NCBI GenBank assembly: GCA_002699335.1
Contig: PACG01000104.1
Coordinates: 52,873 to 67,887 of the forward strand
Reading direction: 5' to 3'
Length of the DNA: 15,015 nt
Origin: Candidatus Poribacteria bacterium
GTDB lineage: Bacteria; Poribacteria; WGA-4E; UBA9662
A program made the translations under genes and the position numbers. Below the pieces are notes generated by a model that did no database searches, was not told where the DNA came from, and was given only the letters and a program-made list of their open reading frames with translations. This document shows positions 6,834-13,218 of the stretch, piece by piece (position 1 is the first letter of the stretch; every line of letters starts with the position of its first letter).

Positions 6834-7709
6834 ATGAGAGTTGCTTATTTCCCTGGCTGTGTTGCCAAGGGAAATTGTCCAGAATTAAATCAATCTACCC
6901 AGAAAATAGCACCTTTGCTCGGCATTGAATTAGTTGAACTTCCTGGTGCTCCCTGTACTGGTGCAGGCGTTTTAGAATCACAAAATCCAGTGTTGGCTGA
7001 TACATACAACGCTAAAACTCTTGCACTTGCTGAGGAGCTAAATTTACCGTTGATGACAATTTGCTCAACTTGTATAGGTTGTCTACGCAAGAGTAACAAG
7101 AAACTTTCTGAGAATGAAGGTTATCGTGCAGAAGTCAATGATGTGCTGAAGTCTGGTGGGCATACTTATCACGGAGGAGTAGATGTCACGCATATTCTCT
7201 ATGTTATCATCAAGGAAGTCGGCATCGATAATCTGCGTGATATGGTCAAAAAACCTTTGGCGAATTTGCAAGTCGCACCCTTTTACGGATGTTACATTCT
7301 ACGCCCTGCTGAAATTATGGGCATTGATGATCCTGATAACCCAACATCCATGGAACGTGTGATTGAAGCTTTAGGTGCAGACCCAGTAGACTATAGTGGA
7401 AAGACCCGCTGTTGTGGTTTCCCGATAGGTCTAGAAAACGAGGTAGCCTCATTCAAAATGGCTGGTAAACATATCGCTGAGGCTAAGGACAAAAGGGCTG
7501 ACTGTATGGTAACACCTTGTCCGCTTTGCCATATGAACCTTGATCTTCAGCAACCTGGAGTTAGCCGTGTGATCAACCGACAGCTTGATATGCCGATTTT
7601 ACACCTTCCACAGATGATAGGTTTGGCCCTTGGTATTTCACCGAAGGAATTAGGTCTCAATAAACATATGATTTCGACTCAAAATATGCTGAAAAAGTTG
7701 GGCATCTAA
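6834..7709 (+). CDS. sdhE: CCG-domain (HdrB-like) subunit of type-E succinate/fumarate reductase
   Basis: This 291-residue protein has the two cysteine-rich CCG domains of heterodisulfide reductase subunit B. In non-classical succinate:quinone and methylmenaquinol:fumarate reductases such a subunit (SdhE/MfrE) replaces the SdhC/SdhD haem anchor. The second domain is complete: Cys153 (YGC), Cys193-Cys194 (CCGFP) and Cys229/Cys232 (CPLC), fitting the pattern for a non-cubane [4Fe-4S]. The first domain has Cys9 (YFPGC), then Cys41-Thr42 (APCTGAG) where the canonical motif has two cysteines, then Cys77, Cys80 and Cys83 (CSTCIGC); Cys15 is an additional cysteine. No transmembrane helix is present, so membrane contact would be by amphipathic segments, probably near the C-terminus. 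Its position after sdhB, on the same strand with a good ribosome binding site, supports one operon. Confidence 0.88.
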   Translation: MRVAYFPGCVAKGNCPELNQSTQKIAPLLGIELVELPGAPCTGAGVLESQNPVLADTYNAKTLALAEELNLPLMTICSTCIGCLRKSNKKLSENEGYRAEVNDVLKSGGHTYHGGVDVTHILYVIIKEVGIDNLRDMVKKPLANLQVAPFYGCYILRPAEIMGIDDPDNPTSMERVIEALGADPVDYSGKTRCCGFPIGLENEVASFKMAGKHIAEAKDKRADCMVTPCPLCHMNLDLQQPGVSRVINRQLDMPILHLPQMIGLALGISPKELGLNKHMISTQNMLKKLGI

Positions 7710-7710
7710 T

Positions 7711-7766
7711 GAGGAGAAATGTGCATGACGCCTAAGAAGAACCATTTTGAGGAAATTAGAGACGTT
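7711..7766 (+). pseudogene. Orphan ribosome binding site and start codon after sdhE
   Basis: GAGGAG at 7711-7716, two bases after the sdhE stop, is spaced eight bases from an ATG at 7725. The frame reads only MTPKKNHFEEIRDV before a TAA, and from 7756 the sequence is the tail of a minus-strand transposase remnant. The strong, well-spaced signal suggests a fourth operon gene whose body was replaced or separated by the insertion. A chance purine run is the alternative. Confidence 0.3.
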
Positions 7767-8523
7767 TAAGCATCTGTTGAAGCCGCTTCATTAACAAATC
7801 ATGGTCAGATAGATCATATTCCCGCAAAGGTTGATTTTGCCTTTAAAATCCAGGATCAGGGCCGATACCATCCAAACCAGGCAAAGATTGGTTCCGCAAT
7901 CCACCGTTCAGTTCCAGGTATAGGGGCTTTAATCTTTGGGCGCAACAACGATTCCTAATCGTTATTGAAACTGATTCCGCAACCAAGTTCCCAAATTACT
8001 ACCGTAGTCGCTGTCAGTCTAGAACCATTAAATGGTTTCACTCCAGAAGGCCACCAACTCTGGTAGTTGATAGGCGAACTGATTATCAGTCTGGTTAGTA
8101 TCCACCACTCGGTCATCATGGAATGCCCATTGTTGCCACCATATGCGTTTTTGATTTCGGTGCTACTAACCTCTAACTAAATGAAATAGTATAGATAAAA
8201 AGTATCTATATGCAGTTTCTCTGTTTCTAGTTTTGACCGATTGGCTTAATTATAGCTGCGCTACTGAGTTGTTTTTTTTACAGCCAAGATTCAAGTGAAT
8301 TGGGTTCATATCAGGTAGGATGAATAGAGGTCACCTTTCCTGTTGTCACCGTTTGCAATAATAGCAGTAGACGCTGGCTAAGAGTCGGGCTAACTAAAAA
8401 TAGTGTATGAACGGATACCTCTTCGTTCCAACCTTGCGGTATGTCGCGATCCAAACTCGCCTGGGCTTCCGTTAGGTCGGACGCCCAGGCGGAAACCCCT
8501 TGGGCCACACCCGCCACGGACAA
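7756..8523 (-). pseudogene. Decayed IS5-family transposase (DUF4096 plus DDE type)
   Basis: Read N to C on the minus strand, several frames give a degenerate IS5-family transposase. SDLTEAQ (8464-8484) matches the DUF4096 start of YPSDLTDAQ type. VYCYYCKR and CKKNN follow, then LSQSVKT (QSVKT within 8229-8244). HDDRVVD comes next, then LPELVAFWSETI, and after two stops DSDYGSNLGTWLRNQFQ. A further stop precedes RLGIVVAPKD, then IPGTERWIAEPIFAWFGWYR (7880-7920). The end, REYDLSDHDLLMKRL then QQMLKRL, stops at TTA 7756-7758. The order, spacing and total of about 256 codons fit a full-length but frameshifted element. It belongs to a different subgroup from the remnant at 2763-3265. Terminal repeats were not identified. 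Confidence 0.82.
8458..8491. repeat. GC-rich hairpin with 9-bp perfect stem
   Basis: CGCCTGGGC at 8458-8466 pairs perfectly with GCCCAGGCG at 8483-8491. A second CCG/CGG pair lies inside, across two-base bulges on each side. It is much more GC-rich than its surroundings and overlaps the N-terminal end of the decayed transposase frame. It may be an element-borne structure that limits read-through, or chance. Confidence 0.45.
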
Positions 8524-8837
8524 CTAGTGGAGAGAATGTGATGATATTGATAATCAGTCGTTGATCCCATCTGCCTAGAGGGACTCACGGTAGGTCAGGA
8601 GTTAGTAGATAGACTGTGGGTATTGCCATTGTCGATCGGTCGAATCAGCGTTATAATTTTTCTGTTCCACGGGTTGCTCCAACTTTTTCGATCCACTAAT
8701 GTCGCATGGAACTCTTTCTATTTCGACCCCGTCTTTCCCCCAAACAAGTTTCGTAATCTAATCTTCCTCACGAGAAATTTGTGGGTTCAAACGTCGCTAA
8801 CAGGCATCAATTTGTTCAAAGGCTGGAGATTTAGTGG
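8524..8837. other. Intergenic leader upstream of the nagA-like gene
   Basis: No convincing gene lies in this stretch. A plus-strand frame beginning at 8623 is open for 72 codons and runs into the nagA-like start, but its composition (many Phe, Asn and Arg, no domain pattern) looks random. A GGAGAT at 8824-8829 is the ribosome binding site of the next gene. No strong promoter is visible. Confidence 0.5.
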
Positions 8838-9968
8838 ATGAATCAAGTGAAAATTGTTGGCAAACTCGTAGAAACAGGTGTCAATGTTGCTCTCGATATT
8901 ACAGATGGAAAAATTGTTAAGTTAAACCCTGGTCGAGAAGAGAGCCCAATCTGGATCGCGCCACCGTTGGTCGATATCCAGATTAATGGGTTTGGTGGTC
9001 ACGATCTCAATGCTGAAACCATATCGATGGACGACGTCTGTCAGATGGTAGAGGCCGTTCGTCTGACCGGCACCGGCTATCTCTGCCCAACTGTGGTGAC
9101 CGGGTCTGCTGAACGTATGGCCAGGTCAATTGAAGCTATTCAGCAAGCGACCCGGGTCTCAAACATCGGTCAGTCGATTGTAGGCATCCATGTCGAAGGC
9201 CCTTACATCTCATCAGAAGATGGGCCTCGAGGAGCACATCCAAAACCACACGTTCGCCCTCCGGATTGGGAGGAGTTTCAACGGTGGCAAGAGTTAGCTG
9301 AAGGCCAGATAAAAATTTGTACTTTAGCCCCGGAAACAGATGGTGCGATTCCGTTCATCGAGAAACTGGTCGAAAACGGTGTGATTGCAGCAATAGGTCA
9401 CACTAACGCCATAACCACAGACATTGAGGATGCGGTAACAGCGGGAGCCCGTTTATCCACTCACTTAGGAAATGGGGCTCACGCCCAGATTCGTCGCCAT
9501 CCCAACTACATTTGGGATCAGCTTGCCAACGATGATCTATATGCCAGTTTGATTGTCGATGGTCATCATTTACCACCTAGTGTCGTCAAATCAATGCTAC
9601 GCGCTAAAAATCTACAAAAGTCGATCTTGATCAGTGACGCTGTTCATCTAGCGGGGATGAAACCGGGGAGATATCGGTTTACTGACCGTGAAGTTGAATT
9701 AACCGAAGACCGTTGCGTAAGACTTTATGGCACTGACTACCTCGCCGGCTCGGCAATTGGGCTGATTAATGGTGTCGAAAATGCCGTTAGATTTGGCCAG
9801 ATCTCTTTACCACAAGCCGTTGCCCTAGCAACACGTCGGCCCGCCGGATTGCTGGGAATTTCGGACCAGATCGGGCAAATTCGTCAAGGCGACTGCGCCA
9901 ATCTACTCACTTTCCATTGGGATGAGCAAAATCGAGCTATATCAGCCCCGCATCTATATTTGAACTAA
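8838..9968 (+). CDS. nagA: N-acetylglucosamine-6-phosphate deacetylase-like amidohydrolase
   Basis: This 376-residue protein belongs to the NagA branch of the amidohydrolase superfamily, which removes acetate from GlcNAc-6-phosphate in amino-sugar recycling in the cytoplasm. Visible motifs are DIQINGFGG (46-54; the Gln-x-Asn form seen in single-metal enzymes such as E. coli NagA), HVEGPY with metal ligand Glu120, RGAHP (131-135), IGHTNA with His188, STHLGNGA with His209, DGHHLP (241-246), ISDAVHLAG with catalytic Asp267, and LAGSA (302-306). The C-terminal ATRRPAGLLG and RQGDCANLLTF segments are also typical. The usual THLFNAM is THLGNGA here, so the exact substrate could differ. GGAGAT ends nine bases before the ATG. 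No nagB, nagK or PTS gene lies nearby, so the pathway partners are elsewhere. Confidence 0.85.
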   Translation: MNQVKIVGKLVETGVNVALDITDGKIVKLNPGREESPIWIAPPLVDIQINGFGGHDLNAETISMDDVCQMVEAVRLTGTGYLCPTVVTGSAERMARSIEAIQQATRVSNIGQSIVGIHVEGPYISSEDGPRGAHPKPHVRPPDWEEFQRWQELAEGQIKICTLAPETDGAIPFIEKLVENGVIAAIGHTNAITTDIEDAVTAGARLSTHLGNGAHAQIRRHPNYIWDQLANDDLYASLIVDGHHLPPSVVKSMLRAKNLQKSILISDAVHLAGMKPGRYRFTDREVELTEDRCVRLYGTDYLAGSAIGLINGVENAVRFGQISLPQAVALATRRPAGLLGISDQIGQIRQGDCANLLTFHWDEQNRAISAPHLYLN

Positions 9969-10338
9969 AGCACTTAAAATGCTGATAACGTAATAGTTGT
10001 AGCGGTGGAGTTATTAAGAAATTTCATACCCCGCCCCGTGGAGATAGCGATAGCATCACCGAAGTCAGCTAAACGGGTAGACAAGATACCATTATTACGG
10101 GAAATAGTATACTACTATATCAGAACTCCCTCTTGAGTGTTTCGCCCAAGGATAACTCAATTCCATCAGCGGTCAGTACTCAACTTTTAATATGTTTATC
10201 CTGCTTTAAGATTAAAGTATTAGAGTAGCAGGTCTACTGAAACATTAAACAGATGTCCTACTTCCTATTTATCGTTGACTTGCAAACAGCCAGTTCTTTT
10301 GTTAAGATTTCGGTATCAATTGAACAGTGTTACGAAAT
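9969..10338. other. Intergenic region with inverted repeats
   Basis: This stretch of about 370 bases holds no convincing gene. ATAGTA/TACTAT at 10104-10109 and 10113-10118 form a compact operator-like palindrome, and CCTGCT/AGCAGG at 10200-10205 and 10227-10232 a longer one. TTGACT at 10275-10280 resembles a -35 box, but the best -10-like TAAGAT at 10303-10308 is 22 bases away, too far for a standard promoter. On the minus strand 9974-10111 is open for 45 codons without a start codon. Confidence 0.4.
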
Positions 10339-10935
10339 ATGCGAATTCAATACAACTCACCAGTCATCCTTTCATTCTCGATTTTGACCGCGGTTATACA
10401 TGCCATCGCTGAGTTTACCCCGTTAGATATTGCGACAGAGTTTTTCACTGTTCGAGATTCGATGTCGATTACGAGTCCACTGGATTATTTTCGCTTATGC
10501 TCTCATGTTCTAGGTCACTCTGATTGGCAACATCTAACTGGTAACCTAACCTTTATTCTTCTTCTAGGTCCAATCCTAGAAGAACGTTACGGCAGTCGTC
10601 CAGTCTTAGTCATGATTTTTGCCACAGCGTTGATCACGGGATTTATTAACGTGGCGGTTCCCTTTTTCGACGGTACCTGGTTGCGGGGAGCCAGTGGGGT
10701 TGTATTTATGCTTATTGTCCTCTCTTCGCTAGTTAATGTCAAACGGGGAACGGTTCCGTTAACCTTTATTCTAATTGTCGTCATTTTTGTTGGGAAAGAA
10801 ATTTTAGCCATCTTGCGTGAAGATCAGGTCTCGCAAATGGCTCATATTATCGGGGGAGCTTTAGGATCATTTTTTGGTTTTACCTTGCAAGATGAAACCC
10901 AGCAGAGCGAACAACCCCCAGCGCCATATGCCTAG
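10339..10935 (+). CDS. Rhomboid-family intramembrane serine protease
   Basis: Counted from ATG 10339, this is a 198-residue six-helix rhomboid protease, which cleaves transmembrane substrates within the membrane. The serine motif GASG (Ser119) and the histidine in AHIIGG (His169) form the catalytic dyad. HVLGHSDWQHLTGN (57-69), with His65 and Asn69, supplies the oxyanion-side residues, and EERYGS lies in the loop after it. The core is minimal, with no extra domain; the tail after about 180 is polar and Pro/Gln-rich. A GTG at 10327 would add four residues, but MRIQYNSPVIL is the usual kind of beginning for this subgroup, so the ATG is preferred. No Shine-Dalgarno is evident. Substrates cannot be inferred from the neighbours. 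Confidence 0.9.
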   Translation: MRIQYNSPVILSFSILTAVIHAIAEFTPLDIATEFFTVRDSMSITSPLDYFRLCSHVLGHSDWQHLTGNLTFILLLGPILEERYGSRPVLVMIFATALITGFINVAVPFFDGTWLRGASGVVFMLIVLSSLVNVKRGTVPLTFILIVVIFVGKEILAILREDQVSQMAHIIGGALGSFFGFTLQDETQQSEQPPAPYA

Positions 10936-10960
10936 GAATTGTTAATAGTCCTTAAAAACA

Positions 10961-10987
10961 GGAAATTCTCACGAAAAATCAATTTCC
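10961..10987. terminator. Inverted repeat after the rhomboid gene
   Basis: GGAAATT at 10961-10967 pairs perfectly with AATTTCC at 10981-10987 across a 13-base loop, 25 bases after the stop codon. It is AT-rich and lacks a following T-run, so it would be a weak terminator at best. Confidence 0.25.
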
Positions 10988-11222
10988 CATCGCGCGGATC
11001 TTGGAGAAAGCCTCTAACTAATAAGTGTGGAGGACAAATTCTTCTTGATATGGAATCATTTGGAATCAAACCCTCGCTTTCAACTAGCCAGTCCAAATCA
11101 CGTAGTCTAGTTTTGTGGATGGTTTGGTAGTTGTCTGCCCATCTCGTTATTACTCTTCAACTTGCAAGCTTGTGCTGATCTTGTTAATAATAGTTTAAGA
11201 TATAGAGGCTTAAGAAACATAC

Positions 11223-12056
11223 ATGACTTTATCCACCGAACAAATCCACCAGTGGGAAACAGAAGGCTACCTCCTACTGAAACAAGCTGTCCCTTTACCC
11301 ATAATCGAAGATGTTCGGCAGTTGTTTGCTCAGATGGTAGACCGTATTATCGGCCAACTGAGAACAGAAGATCTAATTCAAGATGAGGGCGTAGATCTAC
11401 CCTTTGAGCAGCGTCTGTACGCCGTTGCTGGTGAACATGCTAATCGGTTCGGTCGTTCATGGCGACAACAGGTACTGGGAAAAGTGATCTATGATCTACA
11501 TCACGCCGAACCTTTAGCTTCAGCCATTGGGGAAATCACAGGTACAGATGTCATCGGCCATCCAGTTTTTAATGCCCGTCCCAAATTGCCGAACCAACAA
11601 CTAACCGTTGTTCCCTGGCATCAAGACAGCGGTTATTTCGGGGCGGAAAGTGCCACCGCTTTAATTCCAGCTGCCTGGATTCCCTTAGTACCTGTTGATG
11701 CGACTAATGGTTGTCTCCAATTGGTTTCCGGCTCTCACAAAATGGGATTGTTGCATCATCAGACCGAAGATCGAGAAGGACAGTTTTTAGAGGTGATGGA
11801 CCAGCATATCGATGACGACAACATTATTACCTGTCCCATGGAATTAGGTGATACTCTCCTGTTTCATAACCTGACGTTGCACAGATCTACCGTCCATACA
11901 ACCAGCAACATTATCCGATGGGCAATTGATATTCGTTACCTGCGGGATGGCGACGAAGAGGGAAGCATTTATTGGAAGGATACTGATTTTAAGTGGGTGA
12001 TTCGCAGTCAAACACAACCGGTTACCCCATTAGAAGAGTGGTTGTCGAAATGGTAG
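11223..12056 (+). CDS. Phytanoyl-CoA dioxygenase (PhyH) family protein
   Basis: This 277-residue protein has the pattern of non-haem Fe(II)/2-oxoglutarate oxygenases of the PhyH family. The iron triad is His133 and Asp135 in PWHQDSGYFG and a distal His, most likely His220 in FHNLTLHRS (His215 is the alternative). Arg232 in IRWAIDIRY is placed to bind 2-oxoglutarate. The N-terminal helix WETEGYLLLKQAV (11-23) is the usual family opening, and GCLQLVSGSHK (163-173) is also characteristic. Members hydroxylate diverse small molecules, and the family is greatly expanded in Poribacteria and other uncultured marine bacteria, so the true substrate is unknown and phytanoyl-CoA should not be assumed. 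The ATG at 11223 follows AAACATAC, with no good Shine-Dalgarno. No adjacent gene gives a pathway. Confidence 0.88.
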   Translation: MTLSTEQIHQWETEGYLLLKQAVPLPIIEDVRQLFAQMVDRIIGQLRTEDLIQDEGVDLPFEQRLYAVAGEHANRFGRSWRQQVLGKVIYDLHHAEPLASAIGEITGTDVIGHPVFNARPKLPNQQLTVVPWHQDSGYFGAESATALIPAAWIPLVPVDATNGCLQLVSGSHKMGLLHHQTEDREGQFLEVMDQHIDDDNIITCPMELGDTLLFHNLTLHRSTVHTTSNIIRWAIDIRYLRDGDEEGSIYWKDTDFKWVIRSQTQPVTPLEEWLSKW

Positions 12057-12153
12057 AGGCGAACTACCAACTGAAACTTATTCCAAGATAAAAACTGCCT
12101 TTGACCTCTGGACGAATATCGACAACATAGCTTCACTGACTTCCCCGGTCTTT

Positions 12154-12159
12154 AGGAGG
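12154..12159 (+). promoter_or_regulatory. Strong Shine-Dalgarno without a matching gene
   Basis: AGGAGG lies 46 bases before the permease ATG, too far to serve it. The permease frame is closed by TGA at 12197-12199. The only in-frame candidate between, a TTG at 12176, would give a seven-residue leader ending at that TGA. It could serve a short leader peptide or be a relic of a lost upstream gene. Confidence 0.3.
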
Positions 12160-12205
12160 AAAGGCGGACGTAGCATTGGCTGTATCCTTGAAATTCTGAT
12201 TTAGA

Positions 12206-13216
12206 ATGAGAAAAACACTCGGCATTTTTTCCCTTCTGGCTGCTATTTTCTTTCTGACAGGGTTGCTGGAATCCAACTTTTTTAGCCAAAAGTCGTATTT
12301 TTTCGATGGCGGTAATATCTACAATATGGCCAAATGGACCGGATTGTTCGGTATCCTGGCCATTGGCGTTTGCTTTGTGATTGTCACTGGCGGAATCGAC
12401 CTCTCGATAGGGTCGCTGATCGGATTGACAGGCGCGCTTTTTCCTTTGCTGTTGGTGAACAAAGGCACACCCGTCTGGGCTGGATTTGCCATCGTCCTTC
12501 TGTTAGCTGCGTCAATTGGCCTGATCCACGGTCTGTTGATTACCAAGTTGCGGCTTCAACCGTTTATCGTTACGCTATGCGGCCTATTCATCTATCGCGG
12601 GATAGCACGTTATATGACCGGCGAGATGAATCAAGGATTCGGCAACAGCTTTAGCGGATTGAGACAATTGGTCAAGTTTAAGGTCTTTGGATTTGTGCCG
12701 ATGCCGTTTGCAATCCTAATTGTCACCGGTATTATCGCTGCTGTTTTTCTCAACCGGACCATCTATGGTCGCTATTTACTGGCACTAGGCCGGAACGAGA
12801 GCGCGGCTCGCTACAGCGGCATCAACACAGACCGAATGGTCATTACAGCCTACACTATCTGTTCCCTGCTGGCTGGGGTTGGTGGGATTCTCTTCGCACT
12901 GGAGCAGAATTCAGTGCAACCTTCAACTTTCGGCAACTTTTATGAACTCTACGCTATCGCCGGAGCCGTTCTCGGTGGATGTAGTTTGCGGGGTGGCGAA
13001 GGGGCGGTGGTTGGTGTGGTTTGCGGCGCGGCCATGTTGGAAGTTATTCGTAATGCCGTCATTTTCTTGGATGTCAAAACGGAGTCCGAGTTTACCGTCA
13101 TCGGCTTCGTTATTCTCATCGGTGTTACAGTTGATGAATTGGTCAAACGATTCTCTGACCGGCAAAGTGCGATTCGAAGACAAAAAGAGGTGGTTGATTC
13201 TCCCGAGTCAGCTTAA
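12206..13216 (+). CDS. Ribose/sugar-type ABC transporter permease (RbsC-like)
   Basis: This 336-residue inner-membrane permease belongs to the BPD_transp_2 family, which imports ribose, xylose, autoinducer-2 or similar carbohydrates with a periplasmic binding protein and a double ATPase. The hallmark GGIDLSIGSLIGLTG lies at 62-76. ALGRNESAARYSGI (194-207), the cytoplasmic coupling loop, precedes the glycine-rich GAVLGGCSLRGGEGAVVG (252-269) in the C-terminal half. About eight to ten membrane helices are predicted, and the tail from about 315 is charged. Start 12206 is forced by an upstream in-frame TGA at 12197-12199. No rbsA-like ATPase or rbsB-like binding protein lies upstream; the neighbours are a PhyH protein and, two bases downstream, an FG-GAP protein. 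The partners must be outside the window or elsewhere, so the sugar cannot be named. Confidence 0.9.
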   Translation: MRKTLGIFSLLAAIFFLTGLLESNFFSQKSYFFDGGNIYNMAKWTGLFGILAIGVCFVIVTGGIDLSIGSLIGLTGALFPLLLVNKGTPVWAGFAIVLLLAASIGLIHGLLITKLRLQPFIVTLCGLFIYRGIARYMTGEMNQGFGNSFSGLRQLVKFKVFGFVPMPFAILIVTGIIAAVFLNRTIYGRYLLALGRNESAARYSGINTDRMVITAYTICSLLAGVGGILFALEQNSVQPSTFGNFYELYAIAGAVLGGCSLRGGEGAVVGVVCGAAMLEVIRNAVIFLDVKTESEFTVIGFVILIGVTVDELVKRFSDRQSAIRRQKEVVDSPESA

Positions 13217-13218
13217 TC

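Noticed and set aside
8311..8523. A 70-codon minus-strand gene
   Set aside because: It contains the SDLTEAQ beginning of the second transposase remnant and runs out of frame, so it was merged into that pseudogene.
8623..8841. A 72-codon plus-strand frame ahead of the nagA-like gene
   Set aside because: No family pattern, no Shine-Dalgarno, composition looks random.
10275..10308. Promoter with TTGACT and TAAGAT before the rhomboid gene
   Set aside because: The 22-base spacing is too long for a standard sigma-70-type promoter.
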